NCBI GenBank assembly: GCA_003157015.1
Contig: PMIJ01000114.1
Span: 17,453 to 81,452 of the forward strand
Direction of reading: 5' to 3'
DNA from: Bacteroidales bacterium
Lineage (GTDB): Bacteria; Bacteroidota; Bacteroidia; Bacteroidales; VadinHA17
Length of the DNA: 64,000 nt
Under the pieces are notes generated by a model. That model saw only the letters and a list, made by a program, of their open reading frames with translations. It had not been told where the DNA came from and searched no databases. How positions within the stretch are numbered: position 1 is the stretch's first letter; the number at the start of each line of letters is the position of its first letter. The translations under genes and the position numbers were made by a program. Of the stretch, positions 35,516 through 44,573 are shown piece by piece.

Positions 35516-37543
35516 TTAGTTTTTAGCATGATTTTTCTTTAAATCCACATATTCGTATTGGGGAGATCTTAGTGATTTCAGATAATCAATAAGTTCATTA
35601 AGCTGAATTTTTGTCATATCATTTACCACTCCGTGTTTATCACCTTTCCCGTATTTGGTCCAGATTTCCTCCAGAGTTGCAGCACGACCGTCATGTAAAT
35701 AGGGTGCAGAAGCATAAATATCATTAAGGTGAGGAGTATCAAACAGTATTGAATCATCTGTTGAGGACAGAGTCTGAACATATGCCAGCTTACGATTGGT
35801 ATAATAAGGAGGTGTATGACAGGTAATGCAACGATTGGCTTCAGGTATTTCTTTTCCGTAGTTATCCTTTGTTCGTTCAAATATTTCCTTTCCGTGTAAT
35901 TGCGCTTCTGTAAGTTTCCCTTCAGGATTATACTGAAGATTAGGAGGATTCTTTATTCCTGTAAGGATGTAAGCAGTGAGGGCATCAAGATCCTTATAAC
36001 TGAACGATTCTGTACGTGTTAGGAAAGTGGAAAAACGCATTCCGTCCTGCTTATATACAGTAGGGTTAGTTCCCGACCATTTAAATGGCGCAGTTTCACT
36101 TATATCCCTCAGTGTCATTGTATTAGTTACATTCCGGCCCATGTCCTTACCTGACATATTATAAACAAGGCCGTCTTCATGCATATCCGGATGGCAGGTA
36201 TAACAACAATACTGATTCTGAAAGGTATGCGAAGAATTGTTAAAGAGCCTGCGTCCACGACGGGCAACAGTTATTCTGTGAGGACCTCCAAGGTCGATGG
36301 TTGAGACTTTCTGCAGGCTCTCTGTATTAATAACGCCAATATTGTCATCAAGCATCTCTGCCACATAGAGCAGCTTACCGTCGGGTGAAAGTGCAATCCC
36401 TTTCGGGTTCGCACCTGTGTGAATGCGCTTCAGAATATATCGGCTGCTGATACCAAGATTATTTGAGAATTGTTTCCGTGCTTCAGGAGATGCACCTGCT
36501 AACAGTGTTCTTACTGAGTCAACATCTACAATGGAAATATAATCTGCACCGGCACTGGAGATAAAAGCTTTTTTACCATCGGGAGTGATTGCGATGCCAA
36601 ATGGATCGGAATAGAAGGAATCAGGTTCATCTATCAGCAACTCGCTGATTTTTCCGTCTTTCCCTGGTTCGATTACACCGAATCCATGGGTCATCATCCA
36701 ACCCTGTTCAACCTGTATGGCGGGCACATAATTCTTGGGTCTTATCAATGTCACAAATCCGAGGTCACCGCGAGGAGTGAATGCGATATTTTCCATCATA
36801 TAAGCAGATTCAATTTTCTTGTACTCAGAAATCCTCCTGGAACTGTCATTTATAACTGTGAGCTCGCTAACAAGCGGTTCGCCATAAGGAGCAATTTTGG
36901 CACGTCTGCTTGTTACAAAGAGGAACTTGCCGTCAGGAGACAGTTTAGCACCGGTAGGGTTATTACCGGCAGTGATGCGGTTTATTTCTTCTTTTGAATT
37001 AAGATTAATAACTGAAACATCCGACGAAAATGAGTTAACCACATAAAGTGCCTTGCCGTCACTGCTCAATGCAAGGCCGGCAGGACCGTTGCCTGTTTTA
37101 AGCGTATCTGTGACTTTTCCTGCTGAAAGGTCAATTACGGAAACATTATCCGACCACTGATTGCTGACATAAGCTTTCAGACCGTCTTTACTTAGTATGA
37201 CTGAATGAGGCTGGTTACCAACATCGATTTTATTTATAACTTTATTCTTCTCTGCATCAACAATAAGCAATGCATTGCTTTCCTGAGCAACAACATATAA
37301 TCTTTTGCCGTCGCCCGAAACAGTAAGGTTAATCGGTGACAGGTACCTGGCATTTACAAGTTTAGCAGAGAGACCTGTTTTCTGAATATAAAGATGGCAT
37401 GAAGTACATAAAAGCGGATGATCAGTGGTCGCTGTTTTTTCGTTAACATGCGCCCTGGCCCATTTTCGTCCCGGAAAATAGATTAGCAGAGCCAGAACAA
37501 GAATGATTCCCGATAAGCGGATAAATAGAGTTGATCTCTTCAT
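35516..37543 (-). CDS. tri-haem c-type cytochrome: YVTN propeller + cytochrome c peroxidase/MauG-like domain
   Basis: A 675-aa exported or membrane-anchored protein (hydrophobic 9-23). One haem motif, CTSCH, is at 46-50. A YVTN beta-propeller spans ~65-425 (SDGKALYVVNSFSSDVSVINL-type repeats). The C-terminal di-haem part has CYTCH 447-451 and CITCH 572-576, with PHLNDIYASAPYLHDGRAATLEE, a bacterial di-haem peroxidase/MauG-like ending. It may use peroxide or oxidise a small molecule or protein partner in the periplasm. It sits 2 nt after the HzsA-like gene, so both cytochromes are surely co-translated. Confidence 0.9.
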   Translation of the reverse strand: MKRSTLFIRLSGIILVLALLIYFPGRKWARAHVNEKTATTDHPLLCTSCHLYIQKTGLSAKLVNARYLSPINLTVSGDGKRLYVVAQESNALLIVDAEKNKVINKIDVGNQPHSVILSKDGLKAYVSNQWSDNVSVIDLSAGKVTDTLKTGNGPAGLALSSDGKALYVVNSFSSDVSVINLNSKEEINRITAGNNPTGAKLSPDGKFLFVTSRRAKIAPYGEPLVSELTVINDSSRRISEYKKIESAYMMENIAFTPRGDLGFVTLIRPKNYVPAIQVEQGWMMTHGFGVIEPGKDGKISELLIDEPDSFYSDPFGIAITPDGKKAFISSAGADYISIVDVDSVRTLLAGASPEARKQFSNNLGISSRYILKRIHTGANPKGIALSPDGKLLYVAEMLDDNIGVINTESLQKVSTIDLGGPHRITVARRGRRLFNNSSHTFQNQYCCYTCHPDMHEDGLVYNMSGKDMGRNVTNTMTLRDISETAPFKWSGTNPTVYKQDGMRFSTFLTRTESFSYKDLDALTAYILTGIKNPPNLQYNPEGKLTEAQLHGKEIFERTKDNYGKEIPEANRCITCHTPPYYTNRKLAYVQTLSSTDDSILFDTPHLNDIYASAPYLHDGRAATLEEIWTKYGKGDKHGVVNDMTKIQLNELIDYLKSLRSPQYEYVDLKKNHAKN

Positions 37544-37545
37544 AA

Positions 37546-38979
37546 CTATTCGGTGTCGATCATTTTATCTTTAATCTTATTTATGTGGACAGGGATGCCA
37601 ACAGGTGCTTTTCTTACTGCAAGAGGAATCCGGTTATCAGGGACGATATCCTGATCTTCATGACATCCTACGCATCCCCTTCGTTCATTGGGACGTAGCC
37701 ATATCCAGTCACATTTCCGGATTACGTTTCCCATTTCATCAAGTGTACGGATCTGGAAAGGCTTGTCTGCTATCACCTTAAGGTAGAATGACCCATCCCC
37801 CGAAGGTTTAAATACTCCCAGTGACGAATCAATTCCCATTATCTCTACTTTTGAAATCTTTTTAAGCATGACACCGGATATCTTTGCAGGGTTATCCTCT
37901 ACATTCACATCCTGACACATAATGAGGCCGGTTTTTATAACGGCATTCACCTCGCTTGGCAGCTTTCTGGATCTGATATGTTTCACTGCATCAACAACTT
38001 CAAGTACATCGAATTCATTATTGCTGTAAATGGGTTTGCCCAGAGATTTATTCTCAGGATCGAATTCATAAAGCGCATATCTGTCATTGGTGGTTTTGCG
38101 GAATGAGACCAACAGCTTCCCTGAGGGTTGAGGACAAACAGCCCTGAAATCACCTTCAATTTCAGAGGACAGGTTGAGCCTGGAGTGCATCGGACGATTA
38201 TAACTGACTGAAATAAGATTTCCTTTATCCGGGTTACTCTTTACCGATTCGATGAAAACTATTCTTCCATTGTCTGTTTCCAATCCGCGACCTGATAATT
38301 CACTGCCTTCGCTGCCCTTGTAAAACAGTTCTGACTTGGTACCGTCGGGTCGCATAACCATAAACTTCTGATCCCCTGTTTCAGGGAATTCCTGCACTCC
38401 GATCGTCAAAATGCGACCGTCACGGAGTACGTTGGAAGCTACATACATGCCCGGATTGTAAGTTATACGCTTCTGGTCAGAGCCATCAATATTACTTGTA
38501 AAAATGGATTCATTTGCCTTCAATGAATCGGTAGCTGAATGACTGGTAAAAAGGAAACGTCCGAGCGGTAAATAAGCCGGATCGGTGCAATCCGTTTTCA
38601 GTTTTGTTAACTGCCTTGTCTTAAGGTTTCCAAGATCAGTTTCCCAAATCTGCCATGTATCACCTTCATTTTTCTGACCGGCAAAAATCATGAAATGTCC
38701 GTCACTTGATATTTCAGGAGACCTGGCTGAATAAAAAGAGGATGTGAGTAGCTTTGGTGATGGGTCAGGCTTGCCCGGCTCAATTGCAACAATCTCTGAC
38801 CGGAGAATATATTTCCGTGAACTTGCTGCAGAGAAATTTGAATTTTCAATCTTTCCTGCAGTTCTTGTTATAACTATACTAGCTTCTTTTAATTTTTCCC
38901 TGCATGAGGTCAGAAAAAGGCTGCTAATGCCTGTGGCCATTATAAATAAGAAGACTATGGTCGATCGATGGTTATTCAT
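37546..38979 (-). CDS. HzsA-like mono-haem lipoprotein
   Basis: A 477-aa lipoprotein from ATG 38979 (lipid Cys26 after LFLTS); the 20-codon upstream extension overlaps the CRTAC1 gene. The TolB/WD-like beta-propeller region is ~80-330 (SPEISSDGHFMIFAGQK, IWETDLGNLKTRQLT, GDFRAVCPQPSGKLLVSF). The C-terminal block WIWLRPNERRGCVGCHEDQD with haem motif CVGCH 436-440 resembles the middle/haem part of hydrazine synthase alpha subunit relatives found in non-anammox bacteria. No other hydrazine synthase parts are here, so hydrazine synthesis is not implied. Probably an electron-transfer partner of the tri-haem protein. Confidence 0.8.
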   Translation of the reverse strand: MNNHRSTIVFLFIMATGISSLFLTSCREKLKEASIVITRTAGKIENSNFSAASSRKYILRSEIVAIEPGKPDPSPKLLTSSFYSARSPEISSDGHFMIFAGQKNEGDTWQIWETDLGNLKTRQLTKLKTDCTDPAYLPLGRFLFTSHSATDSLKANESIFTSNIDGSDQKRITYNPGMYVASNVLRDGRILTIGVQEFPETGDQKFMVMRPDGTKSELFYKGSEGSELSGRGLETDNGRIVFIESVKSNPDKGNLISVSYNRPMHSRLNLSSEIEGDFRAVCPQPSGKLLVSFRKTTNDRYALYEFDPENKSLGKPIYSNNEFDVLEVVDAVKHIRSRKLPSEVNAVIKTGLIMCQDVNVEDNPAKISGVMLKKISKVEIMGIDSSLGVFKPSGDGSFYLKVIADKPFQIRTLDEMGNVIRKCDWIWLRPNERRGCVGCHEDQDIVPDNRIPLAVRKAPVGIPVHINKIKDKMIDTE

Positions 38980-38986
38980 CCGGAGG

Positions 38987-40684
38987 CTATTTTTGCAGTT
39001 CTTTAATAGTAAGAATCTGATTGACTTTGATATTCTCAAGCACCTGTAATTTCCCTGAGGGCCACTTTATCTCGATTCTGTCAACCATCTCATTCTTAGC
39101 CAGACCAAAATGCATCCGAGGATCATTCTGAGAAAGATATCCTGAAGTGCTTTTCTTCTGATTCGTTTGCACTTTGCCTCCTGATGTCACCTTTATCCTG
39201 GCACCTATTCCGTCTCTGTTGCTTACCGTTCCGATGAGATTGAGAGTTATCCAGTTGTTCTGATTTCCTTTGTTATTTCTCAGGAATGCCCCGCGGTCAT
39301 TCAGATTCACAATATATGCATCAATGTCTCCATCATTGTCGTAGTCGCCAAAACAGGCCCCTCGTCCAACCAGCTTTTCCTTAAAGTAACTGCCCAAATC
39401 CCATGAAACGTCCTTGAATTTTCCGTTTCCAAGGTTTTCAAAAACCTGGTCCTCCTGCCCGTAGAGATGTTTCAGCGCTCCGTTTGTTTTATAAATATCA
39501 ACCAGACCATCATTGTTATAATCAAAGAAGGAAGAGGACCATCCGACAAATTGTCCTGCAGGCATTGCTATTCCCGACGGGTATGATTGTTCGCTGAAGA
39601 TGCCGTTTCCCATGTTTTCATAAAGCCTGCAGTACTTGTCATCAGAAATGAACATGCCCATTCTTCCAGAACCTGTATAATCAGCAAAATCTACAGACAT
39701 ACTGACTGCCGATTCTCCTGATTGGCCAAACGCAGTTCCTGAAGGAGTGCCCACGTCAGTGAAGCTCTTTCCTCCGTTATTGTGCCAGAGGTAATTCATT
39801 GAATGGTCATTGGCAACATAAATATCAACGAATCCATCGTCGTCATAGTCTATTGCGCCAACACCCATAGCTCTTCCGTCCAGGTCGACTATTCCCATTT
39901 TTTTCGTAACATCCTCAAATGTGCCATCTCCATTGTTGTGATATAAAACATCAGGCTGGGCATCATAGGCCAGTGGACCGGGAAAGCCGTCAGGAGCGTA
40001 ATAATATTTATAGTTTGGATCAAAATTGATGTACTTACCAACATAGAGGTCGAGGAAACCGTCGTTGTCATAATCGAGCCAGACAGCTCCTGTATTGAAA
40101 TCAGTTTCTTTTCCTCCGACACCGGCGCGTTTGGTCACATCTGTGAACGTTCCGTCACCGTTATTTTTATAAAGAACATTAGTTCCGTAATTGCTGACAT
40201 ATAAATCGGGATATCCATCATTATTGAAATCGCCGACTGTTACTCCCATGCTGTACCATGGGCCACCAACTCCTGCTTTTTTTGTAACGTCCTCAAAGGT
40301 TCCGTCACCGAGGTTATGATAGAGATGATTCTCAGGCATTATGGCAGGTTTCTCCCCGCTGCTCACACCTTTAAGCCAGGTCCCGCTGCAGACATATAAA
40401 TCTATAAATCCATCCTGATCATAGTCGAGAAAGGCAGCTCCGGCACCGCTTGATTCAACTATATTAGTCAGCTCTTTGTCACCGATAGAGTGAACAAAAT
40501 CAATACCGATCTCTTTGCCGATCTCCTGAAAATAATCACCATTCGGAGCAGGAACAAAGTGTTTCTTTACACCTGATGATTTATTATTTGACTGGCAGGC
40601 TGAAACACACAGCAGGAGAATAAAAAGGAAAACTAAGTAAAAGGATTCATCTGAATTACTGAAAAACTTCTTTATTGCACGCAT
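38987..40684 (-). CDS. CRTAC1-family lipoprotein
   Basis: A 565-aa lipoprotein (lipid Cys30 after LCVSA). FG-GAP/VCBS repeats with DxDxDG-type calcium loops (FLDYDQDGFIDLYVCSG, VGDFNNDGYPDLYVSNYG, IDYDDDGFVDIYVAND, FFDYNNDGLVDIYKTNG) span ~55-460. The ASPIC/UnbV domain is ~470-555 (IGARIKVTSGGKVQTNQ, STSGYLSQNDPRMHFGLA, RIEIKWPSGK). It is the first gene of the tight eight-gene leftward operon, 7 nt before the HzsA-like gene. Function of the family is unproven; surface redox, calcium-dependent adhesion or ligand capture have all been suggested by context. Confidence 0.92.
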   Translation of the reverse strand: MRAIKKFFSNSDESFYLVFLFILLLCVSACQSNNKSSGVKKHFVPAPNGDYFQEIGKEIGIDFVHSIGDKELTNIVESSGAGAAFLDYDQDGFIDLYVCSGTWLKGVSSGEKPAIMPENHLYHNLGDGTFEDVTKKAGVGGPWYSMGVTVGDFNNDGYPDLYVSNYGTNVLYKNNGDGTFTDVTKRAGVGGKETDFNTGAVWLDYDNDGFLDLYVGKYINFDPNYKYYYAPDGFPGPLAYDAQPDVLYHNNGDGTFEDVTKKMGIVDLDGRAMGVGAIDYDDDGFVDIYVANDHSMNYLWHNNGGKSFTDVGTPSGTAFGQSGESAVSMSVDFADYTGSGRMGMFISDDKYCRLYENMGNGIFSEQSYPSGIAMPAGQFVGWSSSFFDYNNDGLVDIYKTNGALKHLYGQEDQVFENLGNGKFKDVSWDLGSYFKEKLVGRGACFGDYDNDGDIDAYIVNLNDRGAFLRNNKGNQNNWITLNLIGTVSNRDGIGARIKVTSGGKVQTNQKKSTSGYLSQNDPRMHFGLAKNEMVDRIEIKWPSGKLQVLENIKVNQILTIKELQK

Positions 40685-40877
40685 TTTTAGGGTTATATTT
40701 TATGAATATAATATTGCCGTCCTAATCAGTTTCTATTAAAAAAAATACCGGCTGAACAAACTAAAAGGCCGTAAATATAATAATTTTCATATACCTCTTA
40801 ACCTTACGACCTCATTTGTAAAACCTGTTACCCTGTTTACCTTCTAAAACTAACCTAAACAATATTAACCTATAACC

Positions 40878-40919
40878 TTGAAACGATTCCTGACTATGCA
40901 AATTATTCAGGAGATTTAA
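40878..40919 (+). pseudogene. remnant of a SusC-type gene start
   Basis: The plus-strand frame (TTG) KRFLTMQIIQEI-stop closely matches the SusC N-terminus at 46527, M-FKKRLTMQIST. The 15-mer ctgactatgcaaatt is identical, preceded by aaacga in both. Only 14 codons remain before a stop. It sits in the 625-bp gap 40685-41309. This may be a relic of a TonB-receptor gene or a conserved leader. Confidence 0.45.
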
Positions 40920-41026
40920 TTTTTGACTAAGGCAATGTTACGCATGCCCTATTAAACGTGGATTAAAATAAAATTAAAAAAGGATTAAAGTTTTGATCGA
41001 TTCTCATCGCGCCCTTCTATTGGTTT

Positions 41027-41107
41027 ATCTCTCCCCAACCCTCCCTCAGGAGGGAGAGGCTATTGCAATATATGCCATTTAGGACCCCTTTCTCTCCTGG
41101 GCTACCC
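41027..41107 (+). repeat. double-hairpin intergenic element, copy 2
   Basis: Same layout as 6961-7034: ctctcccc-aaccctccctc-aggagggagagg, then an A/T spacer, then cccctttctctcctggg. It lies in the gap 40685-41309. Confidence 0.75.
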
Positions 41108-41140
41108 TTTATACACATCTTTTTTCCCAAAGTCGACTTA

Positions 41141-41245
41141 TATTTTTAAATAGCTCTGAAAGAGCTAAATACGAATAACCCCTGGCGCCAGCCGGGGGTC
41201 TATGCAACAAACAATCTACAGATCTGAAGGAGCTGAATATAAAAT
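41141..41245. repeat. two-hairpin intergenic sequence
   Basis: Contains agctctgaaagagct (stem AGCTCT/AGAGCT, 41152-41166), then acccc...ggggt (41178-41199), then tctgaaggagctgaatata. The last word recurs as cttaaggagttgaatata at 45450-45467. Apart from these and the items at 40878 and 41027, nothing is seen in 40685-41309. Confidence 0.5.
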
Positions 41246-41309
41246 ATCAGAGGAAATACTTCTCATAAAGAGAGCAACCCGACCACCTATTTACCTGATT
41301 ATTTATATT

Positions 41310-42596
41310 TTAATCCCTCAAACAACGAACAGGTAAGCCATATGACTCACTGAAGATGCCCCTGTAGACTTGGGCGGGAATGTAACCAATGCACCGAAAG
41401 TAGGCAAAAGTTGGAGATCCTTCCGTAGAACTCCACCAGATACCGTGCAAGTTAACAAAGTTTACTACACCAGAGCTGAAACGGCCGCCACTTGGAAGAC
41501 CCGTAAAACCACTACTATTATTGCTTGCCTGATCGTTGCCAACGTTCCCTGCTGTTGTATCTGCAATAAATCCAGAAGTCGCTGCCAAAGATTTGGCAAT
41601 ATCGTTTCCGCTACCTTCAAAACCATAACCATTATTTGTGAGAAAATAGGTCAAAGTTGTCCAATCATTATCAGTAGGAACATGCCATCCTGCGGGGCAA
41701 ACATTACGGCTATCCGTTATTGCATAATAAGTATAAAATCTACCATAAGTAACATTTGTACACTCCCATTGGTACTCAGGTATTATTAAATTTGTGATAT
41801 CCAATGTTGCAGGAGATGTCGTTCCTATTAAATCACCATTACGGTACCTGGTGGTTCTGAGGTTTTCTTGCATCCATACCTGAGTTCCGATATTTATAGT
41901 ATTATAAGTATTGCCTTCAACATCTGCCAAAAGAGTGGTAAATGTCAAATCACTTCCATATGTTGTCCCAAGAGAATTAACTGCTTTTACCCTGAAATGA
42001 TAGATAGTCGCTTCGGTTAGTCCAGCAATATCTGCATTTACAGAAGAAGTTGTTACACCTGTTAAAGGACTTTGAGCAGCTGTTACAGTAGTGCCATAAC
42101 TTGTAGTTGTCCCATATTCCAGGGTTACTACTGTGGATAGATTGTTGGCAACTACATTACCAATCAATGTTGCAGTGGTTGCTTCAATATTTGTTACTGA
42201 TGAAGTTGTTGCAGTTGGTGATTGTCCATAAGAAATGAAAGAAACAACCCTACCATATCCTGTTCCAACAGAATTTGCGGCATAAGCACGGATATAATAA
42301 ACTACATCTACATTCAAACCTGTTATGTTGCTGGAAAAACTTCCTTTACCCCTACCATCTATCGTTTTGTTATCGGCTATAGTAGGGTTAACATCTGTGC
42401 TCCAACATACTCCACGAATTATGATTGATGAACTACCTTCATCGGTTATAGTTCCGCCACTTGTTGCATTAACTCCAGTAATATCCGAAACTGGTGTTGT
42501 TCTAACAGTAGGTACATTTTCTTTTTTACATCCAGATAAAATAGTTCCTGCAATAAGATAAATGATTACCAGATAACACTCAGTTATTTTTTTCAT
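41310..42596 (-). CDS. FISUMP-domain lipoprotein with fibronectin-like repeats
   Basis: A 428-aa surface lipoprotein (lipid Cys23 after TILSG). Two to three Ig/Fn3-like beta units span ~30-220, with the pattern ...SIIIRGVCWSTDVNPTI, LNVDVVYYIRAYAANSVGTGYG, TIYHFRVKAVNSLGTTYGSDL. The C-terminal Fibrobacter succinogenes major paralogous (FISUMP) domain is ~225-428 (IGTQVWMQENLRTTRYRNGD, CPAGWHVPTDNDWTTL, GRFSSG, IWWSSTEGSPTFAYF, GLPVRCLRD). Such proteins are thought to be cell-surface binding or adhesive. No operon partner. Confidence 0.9.
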   Translation of the reverse strand: MKKITECYLVIIYLIAGTILSGCKKENVPTVRTTPVSDITGVNATSGGTITDEGSSSIIIRGVCWSTDVNPTIADNKTIDGRGKGSFSSNITGLNVDVVYYIRAYAANSVGTGYGRVVSFISYGQSPTATTSSVTNIEATTATLIGNVVANNLSTVVTLEYGTTTSYGTTVTAAQSPLTGVTTSSVNADIAGLTEATIYHFRVKAVNSLGTTYGSDLTFTTLLADVEGNTYNTINIGTQVWMQENLRTTRYRNGDLIGTTSPATLDITNLIIPEYQWECTNVTYGRFYTYYAITDSRNVCPAGWHVPTDNDWTTLTYFLTNNGYGFEGSGNDIAKSLAATSGFIADTTAGNVGNDQASNNSSGFTGLPSGGRFSSGVVNFVNLHGIWWSSTEGSPTFAYFRCIGYIPAQVYRGIFSESYGLPVRCLRD

Positions 42597-43204
42597 AATT
42601 ATATATTTAACAGATTATATCAAAATAACGTTTCCACCGCATGAAGTTCAAGGGCCAGAAATGCCATCCTAGATCCTGGCAGTGATTTCTTATGTAAAGT
42701 TATTAAAAAAACCGATCATGTTAAAATTGACATTTTAAGTATGAAATTTCTTCCATGATTTTCGGGGTTATTTCCTTTTTTAAACTTTTTTAACATTCCA
42801 CCCAAGAGTTAACCCAGATGGATGGAATTAGCACTATTATTTCTCAGTGGTTCATGAGATTTTAAGAGTTGTAAGGAACCATCTCAGAATAACAGGGAAA
42901 AAATACAGCATGCTTACCAGCTTATGAGGGTTGAATAAAATTATTGATATGATGTGAAGTAGAAAGTTGTTAACAGCCATCAACCATCGCATATTTCTGA
43001 ACTGAAAGTCATAAAATCTATACAAACTGGCAAACCTGGCAATAAACAGAGCCGAGGTAAAAAAATTGCGCGGTGGGCAATTTTAGATAGTCCTATTCGC
43101 AAACTATGATTTAAAAGATATGTACAAAGGTTAGTTGTTGTTTAATTGAAGGGGGGAAAGGGTTAAGAAAACAATGAAATTTTATAGGATATTTTAAAGT
43201 TTTA
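42597..43204. other. 608-bp gap, no gene or strong repeat seen
   Basis: A/T-rich DNA between two leftward genes. No ORF of credible composition, no palindrome of note and no recurring word was found. The region upstream of the FISUMP gene (42600-42750) may hold its promoter, but I see no clear TAnnTTTG box. Confidence 0.5.
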
Positions 43205-44572
43205 CTAAACCGTCGGAAGCAAAACCGTTACAGTAGTGCCTTTTCCTAACTTTGAGGATAGATTAACCGTCCCGTTATGGATTTTAATTATCTGGCTGAC
43301 AAGTGGAAGACCGATTCCGGTACCTGAAATGGAGATAGTATTACCACCACGATAAAAAGGTTCAAAAATTTTCCCGACATCCGTCTCCGGAATACCAATA
43401 CCTCTGTCTTCAAAAACTATTTCTATGGACTTTTCTATTGGCATAAGCTTAATCTCCACAGTGTGGTCCGGGGAATACTTGCAACCATTATCTATAATAT
43501 TTGAAACAGCCACTTTAAGCAGATTCTCATCACCCACGACGATCATCTGTTCCGAATCGGTAATTGAATTGTCTATTGAAATATTTATGCGATAATTGCT
43601 GTTGAATCTCTGTATTTCTTCCTGTACCTGCCATAAGATTTCATCAATCCTGATTTTTTTATTAAAATTCACAGGACCTTCTGCGCTTGTGCGTGCTATG
43701 AGTAATAATCTGTTTGACAATACTATGAGAGATTTAATGTCATCGAGCACCGACGTAAGTGCGGACTTATATTCCTCTGAGGAGCGTTCTTTCATCATTA
43801 GTACCTCAAGCTGACCATTTATTGATGTAAGCGGAGTCCTGAGTTCGTGAGAGGCATTTGCAATGAAATTTTTCTGCATCGAAAATGAGGTCTCAAGCCG
43901 CTCAAGCATTTTATTGAATGTTCTGGCAAGTTTGCCGATCTCATCATTCCCTTTTCCTTCGAAAACTCTTAAGTTCAGACTTGTAATAGTGATATCTTCC
44001 ACTTTTTTTACTACATCTGAAATAGGTTTAAGGGCTCTTCCCGAATAGAACCATCCTGCCACAAAAAATAACAGCAGGCTGACTACACAAACAATTATCA
44101 GTAAGATCTTTAATTTTTTTAGACGCGATGATCCCTCGTTATCGATGGCGGCTGCAACAACAACAAACCGGTCATATTTTGTATAGTATAACGTAGCCAG
44201 AATATCATATGGATCCTGATTATAAGTTATATCAAAACCCTGTTTCACATGTTCAATGATATTGTTTCTTATTTTGATATCGGAGTTCTCGTCTGAATTG
44301 TAAACAGTGTCATTTTTGTAATTCAGGATTATTATCTTTTCGTTTTGAAGGAAAACGGGTTTTTTGCTTTCAATGCTCAGGATCCGGTTAGCATCCGCCT
44401 TGTCGGTATTAAACAGCAAATTCGCGGTGCTCATTGCCTTTTGGCTCAGTTGGCTGAAAAAATCCTGCCTTCTGAATTTTGAGGAGGAAATATAAATTGC
44501 AACTGATGCAATTATCATAATTATTCCTCCAATCAGTAGGAATTGTAATGTCAATCGGGTCCTTATCTGCAT
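43205..44572 (-). CDS. sensor histidine kinase
   Basis: A 455-aa membrane kinase from ATG 44572 (MQIRTRLTLQ). Transmembrane helices are ~10-30 and ~153-175, with a ~120-residue periplasmic sensor between them. HAMP ~177-232; HisKA with FIANASHELRTPLTSINGQ (phospho-accepting His242); HATPase motifs NIIDNGCKYS (N box), FEDRGIGIPE (G1) and GGNTISISGTGIGLPLV (G2). The ATG comes one base after the stop of the response regulator gene. The pair diverges from the SusC/SusD operon across the repeat-rich region 45252-46526, so it may regulate it, though distance and an inserted element leave this open. Confidence 0.93.
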   Translation of the reverse strand: MQIRTRLTLQFLLIGGIIMIIASVAIYISSSKFRRQDFFSQLSQKAMSTANLLFNTDKADANRILSIESKKPVFLQNEKIIILNYKNDTVYNSDENSDIKIRNNIIEHVKQGFDITYNQDPYDILATLYYTKYDRFVVVAAAIDNEGSSRLKKLKILLIIVCVVSLLLFFVAGWFYSGRALKPISDVVKKVEDITITSLNLRVFEGKGNDEIGKLARTFNKMLERLETSFSMQKNFIANASHELRTPLTSINGQLEVLMMKERSSEEYKSALTSVLDDIKSLIVLSNRLLLIARTSAEGPVNFNKKIRIDEILWQVQEEIQRFNSNYRINISIDNSITDSEQMIVVGDENLLKVAVSNIIDNGCKYSPDHTVEIKLMPIEKSIEIVFEDRGIGIPETDVGKIFEPFYRGGNTISISGTGIGLPLVSQIIKIHNGTVNLSSKLGKGTTVTVLLPTV

Positions 44573-44573
44573 T

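Noticed and set aside
37546..38979. Hydrazine synthase / anammox capability
   Set aside because: Only an HzsA-like lipoprotein with one haem motif is present; no HzsB/C, hydrazine dehydrogenase or anammox context.
41370..41789. 139-codon plus-strand ORF
   Set aside because: Antisense shadow of the FISUMP lipoprotein gene, which has clear domain support.
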